From the NCBI GenBank assembly GCA_965662345.1, contig CBFIHE010000018.1:1-43188 (forward strand): 43,188 nt of DNA. The letters run 5' to 3'. How positions within the stretch are numbered: position 1 is the stretch's first letter; each line of letters begins with the position of its first letter. Source of the stretch: UBA6049 sp965662345. GTDB taxonomy: Bacteria > Bacteroidota > Bacteroidia > Flavobacteriales_G > Salibacteraceae. The notes beneath the pieces were generated by a model that saw only the letters and a list, made by a program, of their open reading frames with translations, searched no databases and had not been told where the DNA came from. The position numbers were made by a program, and so were the translations under genes. Positions 24,882-34,800 of this stretch are shown piece by piece.

Positions 24882-26585
24882 GTGAAAAAGGCTTATCATT
24901 TTTTCATTTTGCTATTACTCTTTTCCAATGTTCTGTTGAGCAGTGAAGTAGAGCGTGCAGACGACACAAGAGCAGACAGTGCTTTTCAGGTGTTCAAATC
25001 AGCTCTTATTGTTGATGATTATGCTACCGCAACTGATGCGGTAGATACTCTACTTAGTATTCGGTTAAGGCAAAGCAACCGTTACGAATGGGTTAGAGCA
25101 ATGAGTTTTAAGGCGGAGCTCTTCAGGAGTATGGTAGCGCTAAATTTAGCTATAGAGGTGATCAATGAAGCCGAACCTTACGCTAAAAAGCTTGAGCCAT
25201 CTACGGTTCAGTCTGTATTCTACAATAGAAAAGCAGCTATTCTCTATGAACTTAAACAGCAGGATGCCGCATTAGAGGCGGTTAAATAAAGTCAGCTTAT
25301 AGATTCTACAGCTGGGTTGAGTTGGCAAACCTTGTCAAACCTAAACATAGAAGGCTCTATTTATAGAGACAAGCGGGAGTTTGAGAATGCGCAAGCAGTA
25401 CTTAGAAAATCTACTGCTTTTGCACGGAGTTAGGGCGACACCCTTCAGTAGTGCAGGCACCTGTATAATTTAGGTTTATTATTTTACAGAGATGGGTTGT
25501 ATGATAGTGCTGCCCTCTATGGTAAAATCATACCTAAATACCGGTACGTTATTGAGAACCAAGCCTTGGTTGATGATGCTCTAAGGTTGGTCGCAACAAG
25601 CTACAGAGACTTAGGTAGATATGATAGCGCTTACAGGTATTTAGATAGTGCTCATGTAAATTCATTGAGAAGAATGGAATCCATTGCAGATTCCAAAGTC
25701 GGTACTTATATAGGAAGGAATGAGCTAGAGAAGGCACAGTTGAAAAACCAAACGCTAGAAGCGGAGAATTCAAGGAGCCGGTTAAGAGGCTACTTGCTTA
25801 TGTTCGCTTTGATGACCGTTGCTCTTATTGCATTTATTTGGTACAGGCAGCGTGGAAGTTTCAAAGCGGAGAATGATCAACGTAAGCGACTCAACGATGA
25901 GTTAGAGAAGTCTTTGGCGTTCAAGAATAAGCTTATTGGAATAGTAGCTCATGATATCAGAAATCCTATGTCTGCAATTACTTCTTTGGTGGAGTTGTAC
26001 AGAAGTGGAGATATTGAGAAAGAGCAGATTTCTGACTTTATGATTAAGCTAGAAAACTCTTCAAAACAAGTAAATTTACTTCTAGAGAACTTATTGAGTT
26101 GGGTGTTGTCGCAAAAAGGCGAGCTTGTTCCCAATAAAGTAGACTTGAAAACAGCTCCTTTGATTAATGAAGTATTGAAAGAAGTTGAAACACAAATAAT
26201 CTCCAAACAAATACAACTCACCCTAGAAGGTGAATCAGTTGAATTCAAAGCAGATAAAGATTATTTAGCGCTAATTGTAAGAAACCTATTAACCAATGCT
26301 ATTAAGTTCTCTAAGGTTGGCGGAAAAGTTATTCTTTCAACTAGCACAGATAAGAATCTTGTGGTGTTTAGTGTTCAAGATTTTGGAATTGTTATGTCTC
26401 CCAGTAAAATGGAATAGCTACTTAATGGCAAGTCAAGTTCTGAGCGCGGAACGGATGCTGAGAAAGGAACAGGTATTGGTTTACAGCTGGTGCGCGAACT
26501 TACCGAGGCTCATCATGGCTCCATCAGGTTTGATTCTGTAGAAGGAGAAGGAACTACCGTTATTATTTCTCTTCCGATGGACTAA
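24882..26585 (+). pseudogene. TPR-type sensor histidine kinase interrupted by four in-frame stops
   Basis: One reading frame from GTG at 24882 (signal peptide MKKAYHFFILLLLFSNVLLSS) to TAA at 26583-26585, 568 codons including the terminal stop, holds a complete kinase: periplasmic TPR-like region, a membrane helix (LRGYLLMFALMTVALIAFIW), the H-box KNKLIGIVAHDIRNP, N-box LIVRNLLTNAIKFSK and G-box GTGIGLQLV near the end. The frame never shifts but contains stops TAA at 25287, TAG at 25431, TAG at 25449 and TAG at 26415. Each could come from a glutamine codon (CAA or CAG) by one C-to-T change; for example SME-stop-LLNGKSSSERG. The GIGM of the G1 box is GIVM. The kinase cannot be made intact without stop suppression. 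Confidence 0.9.
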
Positions 26586-27153
26586 CAGAAGCGATGACCC
26601 TTCTTGTTTGCAACAGGTGTCTTTCATTGTGCGCGTTCATAAATGCAAAGGCATCTCCTAGTTTAAAGCGAACAATTGGCCCAAGGGTTGAGGTAATCTT
26701 ATTCGTATTGAGATTGAGTGTGTTCGCTTGTTGGAGTGCCATGGATATTCTTTGAAACACTTCATCTAATTCCCGTATCAACTCGTGTGGCTGAAGGGCA
26801 TCATATTCAGGATACTTGCCAGATTTACCTGGATCGAACCAAGACATCGTTTTCATGCGATTTTTGATTTCTCCGTTAGCTTTGGGAAGCATTCCGAAAG
26901 TGAAGTAGGCGCCAAGTATTCCGCGTTTAAAATTTTGATTATTCGATTCTTTAGTGATTGCTAATTTCTTCTCTATTCGATCAATGTAAGGTCTTGAAGC
27001 CAAGAGCATGTGATGAATACATTCATTTGCACTCCATGAACCCGAGGGTGCGAATTTGAGTTGAGATTCAGGCAGATCAAGAAGTCTAATCAATTGCTTT
27101 TGATGGTTCTTTACACGCCTTAGTTCTTCGTTAATGAAAATTGCTCGCTTCAT
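26563..27153 (-). CDS. DinB/YfiT-superfamily protein
   Basis: A 196-residue four-helix-bundle protein of the DinB superfamily. Visible metal-ligand positions are the histidines in WSANECIHHMLLASRPYID and in FMNAHNERHLLQTRRV near the C-terminus, plus the LRELDEVFQRIS helix. Family members are often mycothiol- or bacillithiol-dependent transferases or DNA-damage-induced proteins; in Bacteroidota most have no assigned substrate. Its end overlaps the last 23 bases of the kinase pseudogene tail to tail. It follows the Crp/Fnr regulator on the same strand and could be under its control. Confidence 0.75.
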   Translation of the reverse strand: MKRAIFINEELRRVKNHQKQLIRLLDLPESQLKFAPSGSWSANECIHHMLLASRPYIDRIEKKLAITKESNNQNFKRGILGAYFTFGMLPKANGEIKNRMKTMSWFDPGKSGKYPEYDALQPHELIRELDEVFQRISMALQQANTLNLNTNKITSTLGPIVRFKLGDAFAFMNAHNERHLLQTRRVIASVSPSEEK

Positions 27154-27209
27154 TTATCTGAGTTTGAAGCAAAGTAACATCTGCTTTACTTGGATAGTCT
27201 TGATTTATA

Positions 27210-27823
27210 TCAAGAAGTGAGTGTGTGTTGTTTTCGCAAACGCGATAGCGTCTCAGGAGTCATGTTCAAATAAGAAGCAATTAGTTTTTGCGGGAATAGG
27301 TTGATTACATGCGGACTACTTTTTATTAGACGGTGAAACCTTTCTTCGGCAGGCATGGCCGTAGACGCAAGTCTTATTTCCATACCGGCTATGATGTTGA
27401 AGGCCGCATGCAAGAACCATTTTTCTAAAATTCTATGCTTATCAAGCAGTTCTCGCAAGGTATCGTAGGATATGGAAAGGGCTTGGATGTCTGAATATGC
27501 TTTTATTCCAAAGGTGGCCGGAATTTGGGTATTGAAGCTACCCAAGCTGGTTATCAAGTCTCGTTGATAGGCGAGTGCCCCACCACTTTCTCTTCATGTT
27601 CTCCCGGGTAGTAGCCATAGGCCGTTCCTGAGCAGATCAAGTAAAGATGGTTACACCGATTCCCTGGCATTACGAGGTGTTCTTTGGCGGTGAAATCTAT
27701 CGGGTTAAAAGACCTTTCAACTTCTGAAAATACGTCAGGATGAGAGGAGCACAATTTAGAAAATACCTCACCCAAGACAGAGTTTCTATCTTCTGTCGTT
27801 TTTATTTCTCTAAGGGCAAACAC
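27210..27823 (-). pseudogene. Crp/Fnr-type regulator broken by a one-base frameshift
   Basis: Two frames together give about 204 residues, a normal size. The first (to 27554) holds the cyclic-nucleotide-binding half, ending YYPGEHEEKVVGHSPINET. The second resumes with DLITSLGSFNTQIPA, runs through the dimerisation helix and ends in a C-terminal helix-turn-helix (LIASYLNMTPETLSRLRKQ). Restoring one G in the GGGG run (CCCC at 27578-27581 on the plus strand) joins them as EEKVVGALAYQRDLITS. As given, the protein would stop before the DNA-binding domain. A real mutation, phase variation or a sequencing error could explain it. Confidence 0.82.
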
Positions 27824-27859
27824 GATGCATCAAGCTTATCTTAAGTATATCGCCCTTTA

Positions 27860-28312
27860 TCACGCACAAGTACATCGCCAAAAGGGACTCAAGGTGTAAA
27901 CGTGAAATGCATGTTTATCTTGAATGTTGAGCGATTCAAAATCTGCCATACTGCCTTCATAGAGTAAAACTTTAGAGTAGAAATCTTTGTCTGTAGCCGT
28001 TTTGATTTGCTCACGTGCCTTTTTAAGTGCAGCTTTCTTCGCACCCGTAAACGCAATGACTAAATAAGCATCACCATTATATACCCATGAACCCGTGCCG
28101 TTAGGGTCTAAGAGCTGTGGCCACAATGGTTCTAACCAAGAAGCTAAATCATCTTGTGCTTTTTTACTAAAGGCAAGTCTCACTACGGCTGGTTTAGAAG
28201 ATGGCAGTTTCACTATATTTTCATTTAAATCTGTAAACGTTAGACTAGGCCATTGAGCACCTGCCTGACCAAAAGACAGAACTAGCGCGAAAAGAATTAG
28301 AATTACTCTCAT
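27860..28312 (-). CDS. Exported protein of unknown function with an altered C-terminus
   Basis: A 150-residue protein with a signal peptide (MRVILILFALVLSFGQAGAQ) and a thioredoxin-fold-like pattern (WPSLTFTDLNENIVKLPSSKPAVVRLAFSKK), as in periplasmic proteins of Bacteroidota. The last residues (LSPFWRCTCA) look wrong. Removing one T from the TTTT run (AAAA at 27880-27883 on the plus strand) gives LSPFGDVLVRDKGRYT to a TAA at 27841-27843, a more natural end. It overlaps the upstream SPOR/TPR gene by four bases, so it is probably cotranscribed. I do not recognise its function. Confidence 0.6.
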   Translation of the reverse strand: MRVILILFALVLSFGQAGAQWPSLTFTDLNENIVKLPSSKPAVVRLAFSKKAQDDLASWLEPLWPQLLDPNGTGSWVYNGDAYLVIAFTGAKKAALKKAREQIKTATDKDFYSKVLLYEGSMADFESLNIQDKHAFHVYTLSPFWRCTCA

Positions 28313-29538
28313 TTTCGTTTCTTTTTCTTAGAGTCGTTTTTACCCAAATCCTCTGATTCTTCTCTTTCTCGTTCTTCACGCATTCTAGCTTGTTCTTCTA
28401 GATAGATTTTTGCTTGTTTTAGGTCTACTCTTCTTTGGTAGTTCCACGCTGTAACAAAGGCATCTTTCACCCCAAGGTCTTGCACCAACTCTCTATAAAA
28501 ATCTGCCTCAGTAAAAGACGCAAACGATCCAACGGTCATAAGTGTTAATTCACCTTGTTGAAATGCTGAAATGCTATCTAACTGTAAATAAACTTGCATT
28601 AAATCACCTGGAACTGTATCGCCTCTGAAAGCACCTATTTGAACTCTGTAATCTACTTTACCTACGAGTTGTTTGTGGATACTTTCATTGTCTATAGTAA
28701 TTACCTCTTCACTAAACCTCTGCATATCCTTTACATTGGTGATAAAGGCATCTTCATAGCCTTTATCTTCAATGAGTTCTAAGAGTTTTTCTGCTTGTGA
28801 TTCGAATACAAAACGGCCAATGACATAACGATAAATTCCATTGTTGTCTACGTATACTTCAATATTGCGAAGGCCTTTAAATTCATAAGTAAATACAGGC
28901 TCTAAGAAGGCTCCCACTTGAACACCCCATGCAGCTGTTTTATCTGTGTATTGGATTTGTTTTGTGCCTATGATATGTCTTTTATTTGGCTTGTATGGTT
29001 CAGGTTCATCGGGAGAATTAGAGGTGTTTTCTTGAACGACTTCTACCTCTTTTTCTACCACGGGGATGTTTCGTTGAACGCAATCTCTGTGAAGACGCTG
29101 TGCATCTACCAAATACCACTCGTTTTCGTAGCTGTAGTTGCGGTAAAAGTCATTGAGCGTTTCTAGAGTAAGTTCGCAATCTCCATTTGTGCTATAAGCC
29201 ATAAGAAGATAGTAATAAGCATATTCAGAAGTTCTTCGTTCTCCAGCATCGCGTCTTCGGTAGTCTGGAGAGTAAGCTCTTAGAGACTGATTCAATAATC
29301 TAATGGCCTTGGTTAGTTTTACGCCTCTTCTCGCGTAACACTGTCCCAATAAGTAAGATGTATTGGCATTTGTGGTGTCTTGTTTATAGAGTTCTTCAAA
29401 CGTTATAATAGCAGCAGCAATTTGATTATTCCCCAGCTGAAGTATACCTTCATTGAATGTTTTCTCAAACAGATCTGATTGAGAAAAAGAGTTGAGGCTT
29501 AGTGAGAGAAGCACAAATAGAGTAATAGATCGTAGCAT
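28309..29538 (-). CDS. Exported TPR protein with two SPOR-like repeats
   Basis: A 409-residue exported protein. After a signal peptide (MLRSITLFVLLSLSLNSFSQ), residues about 20-160 contain TPR-like helices (IITFEELYKQDTTNANTSYLLGQCYARRG; RRTSEYAYYYLLMAYS). Two SPOR-like repeats follow: one beginning AAWGVQVGAFLEPVF and ending GYEDAFITN, and a second beginning VDYRVQIGAFRGDTVP and ending GVKDAFVTAW. SPOR domains bind denuded peptidoglycan at sites of cell-wall remodelling or division. The tail is strongly charged (EEQARMREEREREESEDLGKNDSKKKKRK). It probably sits in the periplasm at the septum. Confidence 0.78.
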   Translation of the reverse strand: MLRSITLFVLLSLSLNSFSQSDLFEKTFNEGILQLGNNQIAAAIITFEELYKQDTTNANTSYLLGQCYARRGVKLTKAIRLLNQSLRAYSPDYRRRDAGERRTSEYAYYYLLMAYSTNGDCELTLETLNDFYRNYSYENEWYLVDAQRLHRDCVQRNIPVVEKEVEVVQENTSNSPDEPEPYKPNKRHIIGTKQIQYTDKTAAWGVQVGAFLEPVFTYEFKGLRNIEVYVDNNGIYRYVIGRFVFESQAEKLLELIEDKGYEDAFITNVKDMQRFSEEVITIDNESIHKQLVGKVDYRVQIGAFRGDTVPGDLMQVYLQLDSISAFQQGELTLMTVGSFASFTEADFYRELVQDLGVKDAFVTAWNYQRRVDLKQAKIYLEEQARMREEREREESEDLGKNDSKKKKRK

Positions 29539-29649
29539 AGACTCGTTTTTTATTGCTGAATACTAAAATACTATGCCATACCTATTAAAAACAGCTATTC
29601 AGATGTAGTTTTCAACAAGGGAGTGCGAGAACACCCTTTTAAGTAGGCA

Positions 29650-30630
29650 TTATATTTGTTCTTTGAACATGTGTTTTGTCCAGTTCGTGAAGAAATCTTG
29701 TAAGGGGTACCCTGCAGCTTGAGCCATTTGAGGAACAATACTAGCCTCACTAAGTCCAGGCACTGTATTTATTTCTATGATAAATGGTATTCCTTTGTCA
29801 TTTACCATAAAGTCTACCCTACATACGGCATCCATACCTAATGTAATATATACGGCTTTGGCTACTTCTTGAATATGGAGTGTTGTTTCTGCGTCTATTT
29901 TTGCTGGAGTAATTTCTTTTGAGGCGCCTTCATATTTAGCTTTGAAATCAAAGAACTCATTTTCCGTAATAATTTCAGTTAACGGTAGGGCTTCAACGGT
30001 TCCATTTAAGTTATGTACACCACATGTAATTTCTCTGCCTTTCAACATGGTTTCAATGAGTACCGTATGGTGATGCTTGAATGCTTCTTCAATGGCACTT
30101 TCTAACTCTTCAATCTGGTTCACTTTGGAAACCCCAAAACTAGAACCAGCTTCAGCAGGCTTTACGAAACACGGGAGCCCTAGTTGTTCTACTACCTCCG
30201 TTTTTGAAACTTCATCACCCTTGTGAAGTACAATAGACCTTGCACAGTTGAAGCCTCTGTTAATCAATACGTCATTGGTGAGCACTTTGTTAAAAGTTAG
30301 GGCAGCTTGAAGCGCACCACAAGTAGCGTAGGGGAGTTCTATCAAATCAAAATAACCTTGTAGTATACCGTTTTCGCCTGGGGTTCCGTGAATGGCAATG
30401 AATACTCCATCAAAAGTGATTTTTGTATTCATGGTTTGTATGCTAAAGTCATGACGATTTACCCTGTAGAGGTTACCGTTTATTTCGCAAGTCCAATCGC
30501 TGCCGCGGATGCCAATAAGGTAAGGCTCAAAGTCATTTCTGTCTAAATGCTGATAAACTACGTTAGCACTTTTTAAACTGATGGCATACTCTGCGGAGTC
30601 ACCTCCCATAACAATGGCAATGCGTTTCAT
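29650..30630 (-). CDS. ddl: D-alanine--D-alanine ligase
   Basis: A 326-residue ATP-grasp ligase. Signatures are VMGGDSAEYAISLKSANVV (N-terminus), GTPGENGILQGYFDLIELPYATC, FVKPAEAGSSFGVSKV (ATP grasp), REITCGVHNLNG, and EINTVPGLSEASIVPQMAQAAG near the C-terminus. It makes D-Ala-D-Ala for peptidoglycan precursors in the cytoplasm. It lies 81 bases downstream of the GH16 gene on the same strand, with only a weak hairpin between, so some read-through from the glucan operon is possible. Confidence 0.96.
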   Translation of the reverse strand: MKRIAIVMGGDSAEYAISLKSANVVYQHLDRNDFEPYLIGIRGSDWTCEINGNLYRVNRHDFSIQTMNTKITFDGVFIAIHGTPGENGILQGYFDLIELPYATCGALQAALTFNKVLTNDVLINRGFNCARSIVLHKGDEVSKTEVVEQLGLPCFVKPAEAGSSFGVSKVNQIEELESAIEEAFKHHHTVLIETMLKGREITCGVHNLNGTVEALPLTEIITENEFFDFKAKYEGASKEITPAKIDAETTLHIQEVAKAVYITLGMDAVCRVDFMVNDKGIPFIIEINTVPGLSEASIVPQMAQAAGYPLQDFFTNWTKHMFKEQI

Positions 30631-30711
30631 GCAAGCTTAATTTTAAGCAAGGTAAGCAGCGTAAAGAGTAATGAAGTGAACCACTCCCTTGTATTTACGA
30701 ACAAGGATCGG

Positions 30712-31821
30712 TTAAGAGCTAGTTTTTATGAAGGTATGGTTTTGTGTTGTCTCATTAAATGATACGGATAAGAAATAACAGCCTTTTGATAGTTCACCTA
30801 TCTGCATTAGATAGTCCTCATCTTGCAAGACTTTTGCCACCAGGTGTTTTTGGCATTGACCGTATACATTATAAAGCGCTATTTCCACTTTCGTGTCGGT
30901 TGGCAGACCAGAAATTCGGATTTCATTTTCAGCTGGATTGGGATAGACTACAAGTGGATCATTAGAAATGCCATCGGCTATGCCTGTTCCTGTTGAGTCT
31001 TTACCGCCTTGGTAAACTCTAACATAATCAACCACCATATCACTTTCTTGAAAACCACCTGAAATAGATGGCTCGATTGCAATGTTTAGTAAAAGGTATT
31101 GCTCATCATAAAATGGCCAGGTATCTGCATTTTTTACTGCAGGATTATAGGTGTAGTGAATGATACTGTCTACACTGAAGATTATTTCTTCTGGGGTCCA
31201 TACCATCTCATAAACATGAAAATCTGAACTTACCGTTGGTATAACTCTTCCCCCGTGATTTATTGTGCCACCAAAACTAGATGGGGTATGAATAGCACTG
31301 GATACATAATTCTGATTTGTACCCCAATGTTCCATAATGTCTATTTCTCCGCATGCAGGCCATGGCGTGGTGCCAAACCCTTCATTATCCCAATACCCTC
31401 CGTTTTCATCTATATTTTTACCAAGCATCCAGATTGCTGGCCAGGTGCCGTATCCAATTGGCATTTTGGCTCTAACAGCCACTCTACCGTATGTGAAAGC
31501 AAACTTGGAGTTTAATCTTGCAGAAGTAAACTCCTTGGTTACATTTTGGTCTGTAAAGGATTCTCTTTTGGCAACAATGTGTAGGTTACCGAATTGCATA
31601 AAACTATTTTCAGACCTGTCTGTGTAATGTTGAACCTCTCCATTAAACCAGCTACTCCCATTGGGCAGCAAAGTCTGATGGAACCACTTTGCGGTATCTA
31701 TTGGACCAAAACGGTTGAATTCATCAGACCATACCAGTCTATTGAACACGGTATCTTGTTGGGCATTACCTACTAATGCGAGTCCAAGACTGATTAGGAC
31801 AATGAAGTTTGTTTTAATCAT
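30712..31821 (-). CDS. GH16 laminarinase with T9SS type A sorting domain
   Basis: A 369-residue secreted enzyme. A signal peptide (about 1-20) leads to a GH16 jelly-roll (LVWSDEFN, KWFHQTLLPNG, GTWPAIWMLG) with the beta-bulge catalytic motif CGEIDIMEHWG: nucleophile Glu159, Asp161 and acid/base Glu164. This form is typical of endo-beta-1,3-glucanases. It ends with a T9SS type A sorting domain (about 285-369; VVYPNPAENEIRISGLPTDTK, VEIALYNVYGQCQK, LSKGCYFLSVSF), so it is exported across the outer membrane. It overlaps the phosphorylase stop by four bases and is the last gene of the glucan operon before ddl. Confidence 0.92.
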   Translation of the reverse strand: MIKTNFIVLISLGLALVGNAQQDTVFNRLVWSDEFNRFGPIDTAKWFHQTLLPNGSSWFNGEVQHYTDRSENSFMQFGNLHIVAKRESFTDQNVTKEFTSARLNSKFAFTYGRVAVRAKMPIGYGTWPAIWMLGKNIDENGGYWDNEGFGTTPWPACGEIDIMEHWGTNQNYVSSAIHTPSSFGGTINHGGRVIPTVSSDFHVYEMVWTPEEIIFSVDSIIHYTYNPAVKNADTWPFYDEQYLLLNIAIEPSISGGFQESDMVVDYVRVYQGGKDSTGTGIADGISNDPLVVYPNPAENEIRISGLPTDTKVEIALYNVYGQCQKHLVAKVLQDEDYLMQIGELSKGCYFLSVSFNETTQNHTFIKTSS

Positions 31822-34800
31822 ATAAATACAGATTCCGGTAGGTGAACTACCATTTTTTGAATGTGGGATTCTCCCTTGAATAATTGCTGAGATTGCTTTT
31901 TGGACAAATTGAGCTCTTCTGATTTTTCATAAGAGCCATCATTGAAAAAGACTTCAATACCTACTTGATTACTTAACACATACACTATTGGTTTCTGACA
32001 ATATGTAAAAGCTAGTGAGTTACTAGGTATTTCTACTTCGGCCACAGCCTCGTTTATACCTACATATTGGAATGTTTGTGCTTCTTTCAGAAACTCTTCA
32101 CGGTGAAGCATAAACGGATTGAAGTGTAACTCTCCATTTTTAACTTCTAGTCCTAGTTCGCCCCACCTGCTCAAGATGTCTTCTTTTACTTGACCAGTCA
32201 TCCCTGGTTGCTTTGCACCTGCACCTCCTGGTGTATGCGAGTAAGGATCAGTTGGGAATGCTCCGTACACTTTTGGATTCTTATTTACCCCAATACCGGC
32301 CCTTATTTCAAAATAGTGTTCCATAAGTTGGCCTATGGTGCCCTTGTCTGCTTCTAAATGATGTGCAGCAAACAGTTGTTCTTTAACTGCAAGCAATAGC
32401 TTACTTACCATATGCCAGTAAATGGAGCCTAGGCCTTCATACCCATAGAAAGTACCCGACCTACCTGTAAAAGCTTTATGATTAAAAATAGCTTCAAATG
32501 CATTGCGAATTTGAGCTCTCTCTGCCGTTACTATCTCTGTGTATTCAGGTATGTTTTCTAGTTGGTTTAGTTCGTTTTCTACATCTCTTATGTTAGCGAT
32601 GTTTTTAGCAAAGTGTACATTTCCTGTTACGTCTTGCTCAGCTAGTGTCTTGTGTTTATGGTCTACTAAGGCTTGAATAAGCTTAGAGTTTTCTACAACA
32701 TTATTTGGGAGTGTATTTTTCGCCAGGAAGTGGGGTAGTTGCCTATCAGGATATAGCATGTAGCTATATTGATTGGACCTAAACATAGCGCTGTTTTTCA
32801 GTGCATTCGTTACATCCAAAGCTTCTTGTGGAGATAATAACCCTGAGCTAAGAGCTGCAACTTGACCTTCTAGCATTTCATACAAGTAATCTACCTCAAT
32901 TCCAGTTTCTGTGAAGGTGATGAGATTATAGGCGTGATACAAACCATCTTCTCGTTTATTATTCCGAATAGACTTATCTAGTAGTGTGATGGCATAATTC
33001 AAGAATTCTGAAATTGCATTTACGTCTAAGATTGCCGTTTTATTGAATGTTTTGCGGTACGATGTTTCTCTATATAATTCACCCGCTTTTCCAATTGCAT
33101 CGGTAAACGTTCTGCGTGTTTCAGGTGTGAACTCATCTGCTTGATATGAACCATTTGAGAAGACAGTATTCATGGTAGAAAACAGGCTTTCCACTTCTTG
33201 CCTTACCGATACAGTGCTAATACTAGATGACCCCAAGAGCTCTTTAAGAAAAACTAAATGTCTGCGTAGGTAGTTCAAGGTTACCATACTTGTACCATTA
33301 CCCACAAGGGCATTGTTAGCATCGTTCCATTCTGGACGCTGCGTATTTAGCCAAATTCCTGCATCTGGTATAAAGTTGTAGAGTTTAGTAAGAGCGAGTA
33401 CGAGCAATTTCTCGGTCATATTAACTTGAACAGGAGAACCTGGGTTTCCTTGAACGAGTTTACCATCCGCACCCATTTTTTCTACTAAATCATGAATGCG
33501 ATTCTCTTCATCCATTCTAAAATCAATGGTGTCAAATGGATTTTCGCAGATGCTCGCGTAGTCTTTTATTCTGTAAGGCAAATCAGCATATACAAAGTGA
33601 TTTGCAGTTAGCCATGAGGTCATTTCATCTGGAAAGTGATTACGCGCATGCTCAAGCATTTTCTGCAGGTAGATAATTTGATGATCACCCCAATATCCAA
33701 TATAAGACCAAGGGTCGTTTGGTTCAATAACTTCCCAATCTATTCCTTCTTTTGTTATTCGGTATGGGTTGTATCCATCAATGGTAGTGGCATTGAGAAA
33801 TTTGTAAATCATTCCTTTAATGAATCCAGGGAATGAGTAAGAAAGTGCCTCCCAGTTTTGAAAAATATCTCTCCAGTTTCCTTCAAAATTGAATTTTCGT
33901 TTACCAGTCTCGTCTCTTACATCTATGGTGAAATAGTTCCATGGTCTACTAGGGTCACCATGTCTTCTGCTAAATGAGAGCGGAAGATATTCTGTAGCTA
34001 ACCTGGAGAAATCGTTGTGATTCAACTCCTCCACTAGATTCATTAAATACTTGAGGTTGAAGGTTTTGGGTAGGGTATCTAGTGAATCTTTGAAGTTAAC
34101 GTGAACTGTTGTGTTGTGTGTTTGTATGTAGTTGACAAAATCTTCTTTTTCTATCTCGTATCCAGAACCAAAGATTCCCCCTCTCATTACATTAAAAAGC
34201 ACATTAGCATAGTGCCTTGTTGTTAAGAGTCTATTAGCACTCAGTTGCATCCCATCTGCCAAACACACAAGCTTTTGCAGTTTGCGCATGTTAGAGTTTA
34301 TGCTCTTGATAATCCGTTTCCTAAGGTTCGGGTTGGTTTCAAGTTCATTTATGAGGTTGAATGTGCTTGCTGTGCTTTGATTTAGCTCTGCTACCGTAAA
34401 CCAAGATTTTGATTCTTTGCCAGATAGGTTGATATCGGCTACGCTAAAATAAGCTCCAGGAATAGCTTTTGTGAATGGTTCTGACTTAACCTCGGCCCCA
34501 TTTATAAAATCTTCTAGTTGGAGTGTGGAAGTAAGCACGGCTTTTCTTTCTAGCCCCTGGCTCCAAACCGTTGTTGCCTCTAGTGCCTCGCCAGGTTCTG
34601 CTCTGTCTATAATCAAAGAGCTTAAACTGAAAATTCCGAGTCCTGTTTTTTCTTCTAATTCGTTCTTCTTATAGGCATTTGCTAGCGTGCTTCTGTTGTT
34701 TTGCAAACCGCTATCAACGCCAGCTGGTAGAATGTTTCTATAGCCATCCAATAGGTCTAGTTCTATACCTGTATTGGTGAGGTTTTCAAGAATAGATTCC

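Noticed and set aside
24882..26585. Reassignment of TAG/TAA to glutamine
   Set aside because: Other genes in the window end normally at TAG and TAA (ArfB, the CBM9-like lipoprotein, DnaK), so the code is standard; nonsense mutation is simpler.
30648..30711. Hairpin between the GH16 gene and ddl as a terminator
   Set aside because: The CCTTGT/ACAAGG stem is only six bases with no T tract after it, so it is too weak to call.
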